From the NCBI RefSeq assembly GCF_024398035.1, contig NZ_CP073748.1, forward strand, positions 2,393,520 to 2,457,519: a stretch of 64,000 nucleotides of DNA. Direction: 5' to 3'. This DNA comes from Kordiimonas sp. SCSIO 12603 (lineage in GTDB: Bacteria > Pseudomonadota > Alphaproteobacteria > Sphingomonadales > Kordiimonadaceae). Position 1 is the stretch's first letter. The number at the start of each line of letters is the position of its first letter. Positions 37,289 to 46,888 of the stretch are shown one piece after another. The position numbers were made by a program, and so were the translations under genes. Under the pieces are notes generated by a model. That model did not search any database and was not told where the DNA came from. It was given only the letters and a program-made list of their open reading frames with translations.

Positions 37289-39079
37289 TTATTCTGAACG
37301 AATAGAGCTTAGGAAGTTTTGTACATTTTCACGCACTTCTTCTGATTTAACAGAAAGGCTCTGCGCTGCCTGCAGCACCATCTGAGCACTATTCCCTGTA
37401 TCTTCCGCACTCATTCTTACTTCTGAAATCTTCTCAGTAACATTTGAAGTAACAGCGGATACCTCATTGATATTTCTGGCAATTTCCTGCGTAGAAGCAT
37501 CCTGCTCTTCAACAGCACTCGCAATTGAAATAGCTGTATCACCAATACCTCGGATTTTTGACTGGATCTGCCCAATCGCTTTAACAGCTTTACCAGTAGC
37601 ATTCTGCATTTCTGAAACCTGCGTACTGATTTCTTGAGTGGCTGTGGCGGTTTGGTTTGCAAGTGATTTCACTTCACTGGCTACAACTGCGAAGCCTTTA
37701 CCGGCATCCCCTGCTCTCGCTGCTTCAATTGTTGCATTAAGAGCTAGAAGATTGGTTTGCTCCGCAATATCATTGATTAACTTGATAACGTCACCAATTT
37801 TCTGAGCTGCTTGCTCAAGGTTCGTAACATCACTTCCAGCCATTTCAGTCATATTAACAGCTTCACCAGCCCCTGATGATGACTGGTTCGTCTGCTGAGC
37901 AATTTCCCTTACACTAGAAGAAAGTTCACTAGCTGCACTAGCAACACCTTGTGCACTATTGTTTGCCTCATTAGATGCCTGAAGTACTTCAGATGAAATG
38001 CTCGTCGAAAGCTCTACAGAAGATGTCATTGAATTGGCGGAAGCTTCCATTTCCTTTGCGGAAAGAGCAACTTCCTCAACCAATTTCATAACTGATCCTT
38101 CAAAACTGTCAGCTAGTGCAAGCATTGCGGAACGGCGTTGTTGGCGAGCCTCTTCTTCTTCTCTCTCTTTAGTCAAGCGTCGTTCTTCTTTTGCAGTAGC
38201 TTCCCGTTCTTGACGTTCACGTTCACGCTCACGCTCTTGCTCTTCCTGAAGTTCAGCTTGCTTACGGAGTTCTTCAGCCGCAATTGCATTTTCTTGGAAC
38301 ACCTTCGTTGCTCCAGTAATCATGCCAACTTCATCACCTGATTTAGAATCCGGAATAGTTACATCTAAATTACCCTCAGAGAGTTGAAGGATGCTATCTG
38401 TTAGGTTTTTAAGAGGCCGTATGCTTACAATTGTCCAGCCAGCAACCAGCACACCAAATACTACAGCAGCAAGCGTGAGCAGCGTCATTTGTAGCTGGAA
38501 GCTCTCCGTAACACCTCTTGCCTGGTCTGTGACGACTTTGTTCTTTTCTTCTTGAAGATCAATGAACTCATTAATGATTTTCAACCAGGTAACAAAAGCC
38601 GGACGGGCTTCATAAACTACCATACTGGTAGCTTCATCAATTTCACCAGCATCTCTGGCTTTCAAAACACTATCAATAATTGGAAGTGTTTTTGCTTCAA
38701 TATCTTTGATTCTTGCTAGAATTGCTCGTTCATCAGAAGTGATATCATCACGCTCTCTGAATAATTTATCCATTGCGACTGCAGATACACTGTAGTCCTC
38801 GGTAAGTTTTTCAATTTCATTGAGAGTTTCATCAAGCTCATCGAGGTCAGTTAGAAGTGTAACATCACGAAGTGCAATAGCTCGATCGTGTACGCTTCCT
38901 CGGAAGTTAATTGCGTACCGCTGTTTAACACTGTTTACGTCATTAATAATGGTAAGCATATTATTCACCCTGCTTACATCATTACTACCAACCACGGTTA
39001 ATGAGACCATCAGGACGATTAGAATACCGAATCCCCAAAACAGCCTCGTATTAATTTTTGCGTTCTTTATGAAGTTCAT
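37289..39079 (-). CDS. Methyl-accepting chemotaxis protein
   Basis: This transmembrane chemoreceptor has TM1 at about residues 12-34, a four-helix-bundle periplasmic sensor, TM2 near 185-210 ([19 protein letters not shown]), a HAMP domain ([21 protein letters not shown]) and a long signalling coiled coil with the conserved tip [26 protein letters not shown]. Between HAMP and the signalling domain sits an unusually charged Glu/Arg/Gln-rich helix, including [19 protein letters not shown] lies 6 nt before the ATG at 39079. No che genes and no C-terminal pentapeptide are visible, so adaptation partners must be elsewhere. Confidence 0.93.
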   Translation of the reverse strand: MNFIKNAKINTRLFWGFGILIVLMVSLTVVGSNDVSRVNNMLTIINDVNSVKQRYAINFRGSVHDRAIALRDVTLLTDLDELDETLNEIEKLTEDYSVSAVAMDKLFRERDDITSDERAILARIKDIEAKTLPIIDSVLKARDAGEIDEATSMVVYEARPAFVTWLKIINEFIDLQEEKNKVVTDQARGVTESFQLQMTLLTLAAVVFGVLVAGWTIVSIRPLKNLTDSILQLSEGNLDVTIPDSKSGDEVGMITGATKVFQENAIAAEELRKQAELQEEQERERERERQEREATAKEERRLTKEREEEEARQQRRSAMLALADSFEGSVMKLVEEVALSAKEMEASANSMTSSVELSTSISSEVLQASNEANNSAQGVASAASELSSSVREIAQQTNQSSSGAGEAVNMTEMAGSDVTNLEQAAQKIGDVIKLINDIAEQTNLLALNATIEAARAGDAGKGFAVVASEVKSLANQTATATQEISTQVSEMQNATGKAVKAIGQIQSKIRGIGDTAISIASAVEEQDASTQEIARNINEVSAVTSNVTEKISEVRMSAEDTGNSAQMVLQAAQSLSVKSEEVRENVQNFLSSIRSE

Positions 39080-39176
39080 CAACAGCCCCTTCATTACAGA
39101 TTTGATCCGGACTGTATAAAACCTTATTCGTTTTTTTTGTATTAAAACCAATCTAAACTATATGTGATCAAAAGAG

Positions 39177-39209
39177 AAAAACCACGTAAGATTCATCACC
39201 TTACGTGGT
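39177..39209 (-). terminator. Terminator of the NTP-transferase gene
   Basis: ACCACGTAAG (39181-39190) pairs exactly with CTTACGTGGT (39200-39209). On the minus strand the stem runs into TTTTTCTCTTTT. It lies about 31 bp after the NTP-transferase stop. Confidence 0.8.
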
Positions 39210-39240
39210 ATTATTTTCGAAAAAGTAGATTTAACTAGCG

Positions 39241-40107
39241 TTAGATAGCTAAAGAGCGACTTTGTAAAATTTCTGATACTTGCGCGTAATCTTTGGGCGA
39301 ATCCACATCAATTGCAGCTTCAGCATTAGGTAGCCTAACCGCCTTCACCTGCACGCCAAGTGTGCCAGACGCGCGCATAAAGGCTTCATCAACGGTGAAG
39401 CGTTTCATTACAAGACCGACAACATTCTTCCAACCAAAGGCCGCAAATAATTTCCATGGCTTCTTTCGCTGTTTTTCTATCGTTTTCCAGAAACTAAGCG
39501 CTGATTCTGCGTTTGGGTTAACAAAAGCAAATAAATTAGCTCCAGATAGCTTAGTTTCTTTGAAAGGCAGGTATGTACGCTTTGAATTCGGATGCTGCGC
39601 ATCGAGATATTTCTTTTCAACTAGTCCAACTGCTAAATCACAATTGTAACTGGCGCCATCGCAGAAACGGTCAACAATCTCAGATGTAAGCAAAGCGTGA
39701 TCCGCTGTTGTTACGAGATATGGCCATTCCGTCTTTGTGCTATCTATAGCTTTGCGAACGCTATCACAAATGGAAGTACCGCATGACACAACTGAAATTT
39801 CAATTTCCGTGTTATCAGCATGAAATTCAGGACACGTAGAATATAGTGATGTCTCACAATCAAAAACGATAATCACTTTTTTTACGGACCTGGAATCTGC
39901 AAGAGCTTCCACAACACGAGAAATCATTGGCTTCCCACATATAGGCACAAGTGCCTTATATTGTTCACCAAACACTGAGGCAACTGGGCAATCTCCCCTG
40001 CTTCCAGCAAGTACGATTGCGGTAAAATCACCCTTTGTCTCATTTTGTACAGAAATGGTCTTTTCCGCACGGTTTTTTACTATAGCCGTAATATTACTGG
40101 CCTTCAT
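39241..40107 (-). CDS. MobA-like NTP transferase domain protein
   Basis: This 289-residue protein has a nucleotidyltransferase (GT-A-like) fold: the phosphate-binding loop reads IVLAGSRGDCP, not the usual LAGGxGxRM, followed by YKALVPICGKPMISRVVEAL. A YLVTTADHALL strand carries the metal-binding Asp, and the end AAIDVDSPKDYAQ is a classic MobA/GlmU-like closing motif. It probably activates a sugar, alcohol or cofactor with a nucleotide; the substrate is not evident. The ATG at 40107 follows GGAAGGACAG; a longer frame from 40134 would read through that ribosome site. Confidence 0.82.
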   Translation of the reverse strand: MKASNITAIVKNRAEKTISVQNETKGDFTAIVLAGSRGDCPVASVFGEQYKALVPICGKPMISRVVEALADSRSVKKVIIVFDCETSLYSTCPEFHADNTEIEISVVSCGTSICDSVRKAIDSTKTEWPYLVTTADHALLTSEIVDRFCDGASYNCDLAVGLVEKKYLDAQHPNSKRTYLPFKETKLSGANLFAFVNPNAESALSFWKTIEKQRKKPWKLFAAFGWKNVVGLVMKRFTVDEAFMRASGTLGVQVKAVRLPNAEAAIDVDSPKDYAQVSEILQSRSLAI

Positions 40108-40345
40108 CTGTCCTTCCCCCCTATGGAAACACATTTTCGGCTAAACCGAGTTTTACAGGCTGCGAAACTCTTTCAATGCTTGATCCCTCTTCCCAACAAG
40201 CAACAAAAGTCTTTAGCAGCAAGATTCCTGCATACCTTAGTTTATAAATAGAAGCAAACATTCCCTCAAGAAAACCGCAAGAATCCTAAAGCAAAAGCAT
40301 TAAGTGCTATACATAAATTACAGGTAAATCTAAGCAGTCATTGAT

Positions 40346-40379
40346 AAAAATAGACCAGCCCTGTTGTGCAGAGCTGATC
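40346..40379 (-). terminator. Terminator of the glycerophosphodiesterase gene
   Basis: On the minus strand an 11-bp stem GATCAGCTCTG / CAGGGCTGGTC (two G-U pairs) has a 5-nt loop and is followed by TATTTTT. It begins 27 bp after the stop. The rest of the roughly 300-bp gap from 40108 shows no gene. Confidence 0.8.
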
Positions 40380-40405
40380 AAAATTTTCGGCTATCAATAA
40401 CTCGA

Positions 40406-41356
40406 TTATTGGTTCGTGACCTGCTTCTTTACAAAGAAAAAAAAGTTAGGGTTTTGAATTTGTTGCTTCACAGCCCAAAATCGATCAGTCGCAATTACAT
40501 CGGCGCCCTTCTGGAATATTTCCAGATAACGCTGATCATTGTCATTGGCTGCGATTTGGCCATCAATAGAGCGATCAGGCCGACCGAGAGTTCCCATAAT
40601 CACTCGCCAACCTTTACCGTGTATTTCCCGGTAAAACTCTGCAGACTTCTCGCGTGTACCTGTCCAGGCAATAACTCTATCTGACGGTATACCGCTTTCT
40701 TCAACGGCCGTTATATCATCGGCATCCATCATCCCAACCGTAATCGGCATATCAGGTGCCATTTTATTGAAGGCTACGGCTTGCTTAAGTGTGTAAGCAA
40801 TTGCAGCAGTGTAATCCTCAGCACCGGTTTCTTGAACCAATTCAACAACCTTTTTAAAATCGGTGCCACGCTTAATATCGAGCGTTAATATTGCTCTACC
40901 TTTTGCCCATTTAAGCACATCTCTTAACAAGGGTACCCCATATTCGGTGACCGTGCCGTCATTGTCTTTTAACTTTAATTTTTTAACGTAATCCCATGTT
41001 ATATCTTTAAATTTACCAGTTCCTGTTGTGGTGCGGTCGATAGTATAATCGTGCATTAGAATAAGCGTACCATCTTTCAACTGCGCTACATCTACTTCCA
41101 TCAAACCCGGGCCATATTTAAGAGCATGATCCATGGTTTCAATTGCATTTTCCGGATATCCGGGCACAGGCCCACCACGGTGATGACTAACCATTGGAAC
41201 TCGCATTGGTGTATATTTGAAGAAATCCAACAAACCGCCTTTAGGTATTTCAATATAGTAGCGGGCATTTTCATCGACTGGTGCTGGAACGTCTTCTGCA
41301 AATACTGCGATACTCGCGAAAACATATAGCAACAAAGTTGATAGTAATTTATGCAT
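40406..41356 (-). CDS. Exported glycerophosphodiester phosphodiesterase family protein
   Basis: This GDPD-fold enzyme cleaves glycerophosphodiesters to glycerol-3-phosphate and alcohol. The protein has a signal peptide (HKLLSTLLLYVFASIAVFA), so it is periplasmic or secreted. The catalytic HR is in VSHHRGGPVPGYPENA, metal residues in LMEVDVAQLKDGTLILMHD, a typical TIDRTTTGTGKF loop and ILTLDIKRG follow. AAGAGAA lies about 7 nt before the ATG at 41356; an ATG at 41374 (AAGG very close) is the alternative. It diverges from mazG with an 80-bp gap. Likely role: recovering phosphate or glycerol-phosphate from phospholipid head groups. Confidence 0.9.
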   Translation of the reverse strand: MHKLLSTLLLYVFASIAVFAEDVPAPVDENARYYIEIPKGGLLDFFKYTPMRVPMVSHHRGGPVPGYPENAIETMDHALKYGPGLMEVDVAQLKDGTLILMHDYTIDRTTTGTGKFKDITWDYVKKLKLKDNDGTVTEYGVPLLRDVLKWAKGRAILTLDIKRGTDFKKVVELVQETGAEDYTAAIAYTLKQAVAFNKMAPDMPITVGMMDADDITAVEESGIPSDRVIAWTGTREKSAEFYREIHGKGWRVIMGTLGRPDRSIDGQIAANDNDQRYLEIFQKGADVIATDRFWAVKQQIQNPNFFFFVKKQVTNQ

Positions 41357-41435
41357 GGGTAATTCTCTTTTCATTGACCTTACCTTTAAAAGCCAAGTTA
41401 GGCCTTTAAAGTCAATCAGATAATTGCAGGCGATT

Positions 41436-42251
41436 ATGTCAGAAAAATATACCATGAATGATTTGCTGGATATCATGGCAAAATTAAGGGACAGAGAGCA
41501 CGGTTGCCCTTGGGATATAGAGCAAAATTTCAAAACCATTGCACCCTACACTATCGAAGAAGCATATGAAGTTGATGAAGCTATAAGAAACAACGACATG
41601 CCTGCGCTGAAAGATGAGCTAGGTGACCTCTTGTTTCAAACAGTATTTCACACACAAATGGCTTCAGAGGCAGAGCTTTTCACCTTTGAAGATGTAGTAC
41701 AAAATGTTAGTGAAAAAATGGTTCGCAGACATCCACATGTCTTTGGTGACGGTACAGTTGAAGATGCTGATGCGCAAACGAAAGCGTGGGAAGAACACAA
41801 AGCTGCCGAACGCAAAAGAAAAGCCCAGGAAACAGGACATACGCCATCAGCACTTGATGGTGTCTCATTAAGCCTCCCATCACTACAACGCGCCCTGAAA
41901 TTACAAAATCGAGCTGCCCGTGTAGGCTTTGATTGGCCGGAGACCGGACAAGTAATTGATAAAATACAAGAAGAGTGCAACGAACTTTTATACGAAGTTC
42001 AAAATGGTGGTCCGGAAGATAAGGTTAAAGAGGAATTTGGCGATTTATTATTTGTTATTAGTAACTTAGCTCGACATTTCAAAATTGATCCAGAGGAGTG
42101 CCTGAGATCAGCCAACGCTAAGTTCGATCGCAGATTCCGTAATATAGAAAAAAAGCTAGCAGAGATCGGTAAATCGCCAGAAACCTCCAACCTCGAAGAA
42201 ATGGATGCATTTTGGGACGAAGTTAAAAAAGAGGAAAGGCGTGCCGATTAA
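41436..42251 (+). CDS. mazG: Nucleoside triphosphate pyrophosphohydrolase
   Basis: MazG hydrolyses NTPs/dNTPs to NMP and PPi, cleaning non-canonical nucleotides and dampening ppGpp stress. There are two MazG domains: the first with LRDREHGCPWDIEQ and EEAYEVDEAI... DELGDLLFQTVFH, the second with QEECNELLYEVQ... KEEFGDLLFVISNLARH, each bearing the EExxE...ExxD metal motif. The 271-residue length is usual. The ATG at 41436 has AGGCG upstream. Its TAA overlaps the convergent hflX stop. Confidence 0.95.
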   Translation: MSEKYTMNDLLDIMAKLRDREHGCPWDIEQNFKTIAPYTIEEAYEVDEAIRNNDMPALKDELGDLLFQTVFHTQMASEAELFTFEDVVQNVSEKMVRRHPHVFGDGTVEDADAQTKAWEEHKAAERKRKAQETGHTPSALDGVSLSLPSLQRALKLQNRAARVGFDWPETGQVIDKIQEECNELLYEVQNGGPEDKVKEEFGDLLFVISNLARHFKIDPEECLRSANAKFDRRFRNIEKKLAEIGKSPETSNLEEMDAFWDEVKKEERRAD

Positions 42252-42264
42252 CCGGCACGCTTTT
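42239..42264 (+). terminator. Terminator spanning the mazG and hflX stop codons
   Basis: GCGTGCCG (42239-42246) pairs exactly with CGGCACGC (42253-42260), followed by TTTT. The 6-nt loop ATTAAC contains parts of both stop codons. On the minus strand the bases after the stem are CCTTTCCTC, so termination there would be weaker. Confidence 0.75.
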
Positions 42265-43621
42265 GGAATTTAGCCCAGAGAATTGGGTCCACAATAAAAT
42301 GAAAGCGAACCCCCTCTTCTTCATGCTTTTCGGACAGGATTTTTGTATTTGCATGCACCCAGCTTTGAGTGGCACCATCGCTGTAGGGTACTAATTGCTC
42401 AATCTCATGGTCTCTGGTTCCAAGAATATCATCGATAGCTTGAATTAAGTCTTCGCAGCCATATCCTGTAAGACCCGAAAGAGGAATACATGCGTCGTGA
42501 CGTTCGGCATGTGCTTCAATACTGCTTCTAGCCTCATCATCCATTAGATCTGCTTTATTAAGCGCCTCTAAGATTGGTGTACCATCAGTTTCGCTTTCAA
42601 AATCAACACCTAATTCATCAAGCACGTTTAATACATCATGCTTCTGAACGTCAGTATCTGCGTGAGACGCATCCCTGACATGTACGATGATATCTGCTTC
42701 GAGAACCTCTTCCAGCGTCGCTCTGAACGCGGAAACAAGCATCGTAGGTAGTTCAGAGATAAAACCTACCGTATCTGAGATGATCACCTTACGACCACTT
42801 GGCATATCAATTGACCGCAACGTTGGGTCAAGTGTTGCAAAGAGCATATCCTCCGCCATTACATCGGCCTCTGTAAGCCGATTAAACAGCGTTGATTTCC
42901 CGGCGTTCGTATAACCAACGAGTGCTATAATGGGGTATGGTGTCTTCTGCCTCTGGGCACGGTGTAGTGTACGTGTACGTGTTACTGCCTCAAGCTGCTT
43001 TTTAATACGCACGATGCGATCGGCAATAATTCTTCGGTCAGCTTCAATTTGAGTTTCACCAGGACCACCCATAAAGCCAGAGCCACCACGCTGGCGCTCC
43101 AAGTGTGTCCATGAACGAACGAGACGAGACCGCTGATACACAAGGTGCGCAAGTTCCACTTGGAGCTCACCTTCCTTCGTGCTGGCTCGATCGCCGAATA
43201 TTTCGAGAATAAGCGCGGTTCGGTCAATCACCTTAACCTTGAGTTCACGCTCCAGGTTTCGTTGTTGGATAGGCGATAGTTCGCAGTCGAAGACCAGAAC
43301 ATCAATTTCCTGTTCCTCAATAATCTGAGAAACTTCATTCAGTTTACCCTGCCCCATATATGTTGAGGGCTTAATATTACGTAGAGGAATTAATTCGCCG
43401 CCAATTAAATCGATATTTATGGCAATAGCTAAACCCATTGCTTCATCAAGGCGAGCTTCCGGGCTACGCTCAACGCTGGAGGTAGGTTTGTCTCTAAGAT
43501 AAGGATGAACAACAAATACACGTTGGCGGGCTACCTGTTTTTGAAGATAGCCTAACCCTTCCGTAGACCAACCGCCGCCCGGCTGATTGTCCGGACGATC
43601 GCGGTCTTTTTTTTCAGCCAA
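42248..43621 (-). CDS. hflX: Ribosome-associated GTPase HflX
   Basis: HflX is a ribosome-splitting/rescue GTPase for stress. It has an N-terminal HflX domain (VFDCELSPIQQRNLER), a linker coiled coil with the RRGGSGFMGGPGETQIEADRR segment (glycine-rich, family-specific), and a G domain with G1 GYTNAGKSTLF, G3 DTVGFI and NKAD (G4). The C-terminal domain follows. The 457-residue length is normal. It begins 2 bp after hfq, the common hfq-hflX pair. Confidence 0.96.
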   Translation of the reverse strand: MAEKKDRDRPDNQPGGGWSTEGLGYLQKQVARQRVFVVHPYLRDKPTSSVERSPEARLDEAMGLAIAINIDLIGGELIPLRNIKPSTYMGQGKLNEVSQIIEEQEIDVLVFDCELSPIQQRNLERELKVKVIDRTALILEIFGDRASTKEGELQVELAHLVYQRSRLVRSWTHLERQRGGSGFMGGPGETQIEADRRIIADRIVRIKKQLEAVTRTRTLHRAQRQKTPYPIIALVGYTNAGKSTLFNRLTEADVMAEDMLFATLDPTLRSIDMPSGRKVIISDTVGFISELPTMLVSAFRATLEEVLEADIIVHVRDASHADTDVQKHDVLNVLDELGVDFESETDGTPILEALNKADLMDDEARSSIEAHAERHDACIPLSGLTGYGCEDLIQAIDDILGTRDHEIEQLVPYSDGATQSWVHANTKILSEKHEEEGVRFHFIVDPILWAKFQKRAG

Positions 43622-43623
43622 GA

Positions 43624-43872
43624 TTAGTCCTCAATACCTTCTTTTTCAGGTTCAAACAGAGAAATCTGAGTAGCTGGCATTATAGTTGAAATAGCGTGTT
43701 TGTACACGAGTTGTGACTGCCCGTCCCGGCGTAACAACACACAAAAATTATCGAACCAAGTAATAACGCCCTGAAGTTTAACACCATTTACCAGGAATAC
43801 GGTTACGGATGCTTTTTCTTTACGAACGCGATTTAAAAAGACGTCCTGAAGGTTTTGGTTTTTATCTGACAT
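43624..43872 (-). CDS. hfq: RNA chaperone Hfq
   Basis: Hfq is a hexameric Sm-like protein that pairs small RNAs with mRNAs. At 82 residues it has Sm1 ([37 protein letters not shown]) and Sm2 ([14 protein letters not shown]) motifs, including the KHAIST segment used for U-rich RNA binding. The ATG at 43872 gives the usual N-terminus [10 protein letters not shown]; the frame continues upstream but no start there matches the family. The C-terminal tail is short, as in other alphaproteobacteria. The 163-bp gap upstream to trkH probably holds its promoter. Confidence 0.97.
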   Translation of the reverse strand: MSDKNQNLQDVFLNRVRKEKASVTVFLVNGVKLQGVITWFDNFCVLLRRDGQSQLVYKHAISTIMPATQISLFEPEKEGIED

Positions 43873-44035
43873 GGACTGTCCGTGCTTTTCTTTTCTATTA
43901 TGTTCATTATTTAGTGGCCCGTTCGGGCATTGCAAGAAGCCAGCAGATCACCTTTTAGAAAATTTGCAATTTGTTGAATTCATGCCACAACTTTATGTCA
44001 GACCTTTCAGCCTTAGGTCAACTGCTTTTACGAAT

Positions 44036-45481
44036 TTATCCTCGCCAAAGTGCTTTTGAAAATAAAGCAAAGAACAGAGACACCTCTATTCGACCAATCA
44101 TCATAAGAAAAGTAAGAATGAAATAATCAGCATCCTGAAGACCAGTAAAGCCACCGAAATCCGGGTCTACGATATCAATAATCGGCCCGGAAAGTGTGAG
44201 AGCACTGAAAGACATAGAAAGTGCGTCCTGAAAATGAATACCAAGTATCCCAAGAAGAATTGTTCCCATCGCGAGAATAAAGACAAAACCTCCTAAAAAC
44301 AGCCATACAGCCTCAATATCTGATCGCTGCACATCATCTTTTTGATAAATAATGCCTTTAACACTATGCGGGTGCGCAAGGCGTTCAACCTCAGCTTTCC
44401 CTGCAAAAAATACAACTATGGCCCTTAGCTGTTTCAAGCCACCACTAGTACCGACAACAGCACCCCCTATTCCTGCACCTACCAGCAAGATAATACTTAC
44501 ATCCACGCTATTGCTGACGGTTTTTGTATAGGCTTCAGGGTACAAACCAAAAGTTGCGACCGAGGATATGACCGCAAAGGCATGGTCAATAAAAGTTCTA
44601 AATGTTTCAACGGGCATCACATAAATTAGGAGTAAGAGAAGCATCCCGCTCATCAACAAGCTCGTACGCAGCTCACTATGCATGCTATGGTCCAGCTTCT
44701 TCCTGCGCCAAAATGCATATTGAACATCCCAATTACTAATGCTCACTATCAGAAAAATAATAGTGAATATCTGGGTTCCAATATTATTGAAATTATATGA
44801 GAGTTCAGGGCTAAAACCAGATGTGCTGATAATACCGAATGCTAGCAGGACAGCATCTGCAAAGGTCACTCCACTCAACAGTAAGAAAAACATACAACAG
44901 GCCGTGACCGTAAGATACAGAGGTAGAAGTGTATGCGCAGTTGCTTTCATACGCGGATACCCTGCCTCGCTATCACCAAATGCCAAAGGAGAGCGGTGAA
45001 GCTGCAAACCACCAATATTCATGGCTGTCAGGAAGGAGAGAATAATAGAAAGCCCCAAAAAGCCGCCAATCCAACTCGCCAACCCACGCCATAGTTCAAT
45101 TGAATAGCCACCTTCCCTTATCAAACCTTCATAGGCACTTGTGCCATTGGTTGTGATCAAGGACATACCTTCATATAGAGCTGGAACCATACCTTCATCT
45201 GGGAATAGAAAAAAGAATGGTAAGCCTGCTCCCCAGGCAAGGATGAAGGCCCCAGCAACTGGCAGAATAATCGTAAGCTTGGGTATCCGAATCTTTTCGG
45301 TAGACCGAAAACCTAAGAAAAGAGCGCCACCAATTAAAACAGTAAGAATAAATGCTGAAAACAGCGCCTGAAAAGCTGCAAATTCGCTCAGTATAGCTGC
45401 CGTAAAAAGCGGAATTAACTCAAGACCAGATAAGATTAAAAGCCAGCACCCTAGCAAAAAATATAACCTGCTCTTCCACAT
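44036..45481 (-). CDS. trkH: TrkH-family potassium uptake protein
   Basis: TrkH is the inner-membrane K+ (or Na+/K+) uptake channel with four M1-P-M2 repeats. The selectivity-loop Gly residues appear in LITTNGTSAYEG, IISTSGFSPEL, SSVATFGLYPEAY and FSALTLSGPIIDIV; about ten hydrophobic helices are visible in 481 residues. It starts 11 bp after trkA and forms the Trk system with it. Its place between ntrYX and hfq suggests linkage of K+ balance to the nitrogen-regulation block. Confidence 0.95.
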   Translation of the reverse strand: MWKSRLYFLLGCWLLILSGLELIPLFTAAILSEFAAFQALFSAFILTVLIGGALFLGFRSTEKIRIPKLTIILPVAGAFILAWGAGLPFFFLFPDEGMVPALYEGMSLITTNGTSAYEGLIREGGYSIELWRGLASWIGGFLGLSIILSFLTAMNIGGLQLHRSPLAFGDSEAGYPRMKATAHTLLPLYLTVTACCMFFLLLSGVTFADAVLLAFGIISTSGFSPELSYNFNNIGTQIFTIIFLIVSISNWDVQYAFWRRKKLDHSMHSELRTSLLMSGMLLLLLIYVMPVETFRTFIDHAFAVISSVATFGLYPEAYTKTVSNSVDVSIILLVGAGIGGAVVGTSGGLKQLRAIVVFFAGKAEVERLAHPHSVKGIIYQKDDVQRSDIEAVWLFLGGFVFILAMGTILLGILGIHFQDALSMSFSALTLSGPIIDIVDPDFGGFTGLQDADYFILTFLMMIGRIEVSLFFALFSKALWRG

Positions 45482-45492
45482 CAGATTATCTC

Positions 45493-46869
45493 TTAAAAAA
45501 TCTCTGCACGAGCAGAAAACAGCTGTTCGATCTTCCGTACCGCATCGCTCATGGCAAGAATAACAACCGTATCACCAGCTTGAAGAACTGTATCGGACTG
45601 AGGAACAATCGTTTCATCATTACGTACGATCATTCCAAATTTTACATCTCCATGAAGACGTAATTCACCTATAGTCTGTCCAACAACGCCAGAGCCCTCA
45701 ATTACTTCAGCTTCAATAATCTCAGCTTGTCCCTCAAAAATACTGTAAAGGTCTCTAATCCGGCCTCGACGAATATGTCTCACAATAGACGATACCGTAG
45801 TTTCTCTAGGATCAAGAGCGACATCAATACCAATTGACCCTACCAAGCCACCATAAATTGGGTTATTCATAAGAGTAATAGCTCTTGGGCAATCCTGCTG
45901 CTTTGCGAGTAATGATGAAAGAATGTTCACTTCATCGTCATCAGCGACAGACACGATTGTATCGGTTTGTTCAATATTCGCTTCTGTCAGGATTTCTCTA
46001 TCAAGGGCATCACCATTGATAACAATAGTCTTCGAGAGTTTCTCGGCCAGCCATTCCGCACGCTTACGGTCTACTTCAATGATCTTTACGTTAGCAGAAC
46101 TCGATCTCTCCTCCAATTGCTGCGCAAGAAAATAACCAATATTACCGCCACCAACAATCGCAATACGGTTAGCTGCTTTTTCTTCATGTCCAAAGACAGA
46201 CATAGCCCGGTCCGTCATCTCGCGGTCTACCGCAATATATATCAGATCACCAATTTGAAGTTGATCATCACTGCGTGGAACAAACAGTCGTCCGCTACGG
46301 TATACGGCAGCAACGATAGTGTTCAGATTTGGAAACAGCTCCGTTAACTGCCTGAGAGGTGTATCAACTACAGGACAGTCATCCTCAAGCTTCAAGCTAA
46401 TCAGACGAACCTTACCTTCGGCGAATGGCACCATATTGAGTGCACCAGGCACCTCTAAGCGGCGCAACAATGCTTGTGCAATCTCTAATTCGGGAGAAAT
46501 AATCACATCAATTGGAATATGATCACGAGAAAACAGATCAGCATACGTATCAGAAAGATAGGCTTGATTACGAATACGCGCCACCTTCGTCGGTACGCTG
46601 AACATAGAATGCGCCACTTGGCACGCTATCATGTTCACTTCATCCGATTGTGTAACAGCAATAATAAGTTCTGCATCAGCAGCACCTGCATTATTCAGCA
46701 TAGAAGGATCAGACGCATGTCCGACAAGCGCCTGAACATCCAACGATTCACTAATCTTACGAATAAGGGCTCGTGATGTATCAATCACTGTTACATCGTT
46801 ATTTTGGTTTGCAAGGTGCTTGGCGATATTAAACCCAACCTGCCCTGCGCCGCAGACAATAACTTTCAT
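45493..46869 (-). CDS. trkA: Trk system potassium transporter regulatory subunit
   Basis: TrkA is a peripheral RCK protein that gates TrkH with NAD(H)/ATP. There are two RCK_N Rossmann domains (first MKVIVCGAGQVGFNIAKHLA, second IAIVGGGNIGYFLAQQLEE) and two RCK_C domains, giving 458 residues. The Asp-ending strands VTVIDTS and VKIIEVD bind the ribose. It sits 19 bp after ntrX, a common alphaproteobacterial order. Confidence 0.96.
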   Translation of the reverse strand: MKVIVCGAGQVGFNIAKHLANQNNDVTVIDTSRALIRKISESLDVQALVGHASDPSMLNNAGAADAELIIAVTQSDEVNMIACQVAHSMFSVPTKVARIRNQAYLSDTYADLFSRDHIPIDVIISPELEIAQALLRRLEVPGALNMVPFAEGKVRLISLKLEDDCPVVDTPLRQLTELFPNLNTIVAAVYRSGRLFVPRSDDQLQIGDLIYIAVDREMTDRAMSVFGHEEKAANRIAIVGGGNIGYFLAQQLEERSSSANVKIIEVDRKRAEWLAEKLSKTIVINGDALDREILTEANIEQTDTIVSVADDDEVNILSSLLAKQQDCPRAITLMNNPIYGGLVGSIGIDVALDPRETTVSSIVRHIRRGRIRDLYSIFEGQAEIIEAEVIEGSGVVGQTIGELRLHGDVKFGMIVRNDETIVPQSDTVLQAGDTVVILAMSDAVRKIEQLFSARAEIF

Positions 46870-46888
46870 AGACTTATCAAGCCTCTAT

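Noticed and set aside
43992-44021. Possible hfq promoter TTGACC-18-CATAAA on the minus strand
   Set aside because: The -10 box is a poor match and the spacer is long; not strong enough to list.
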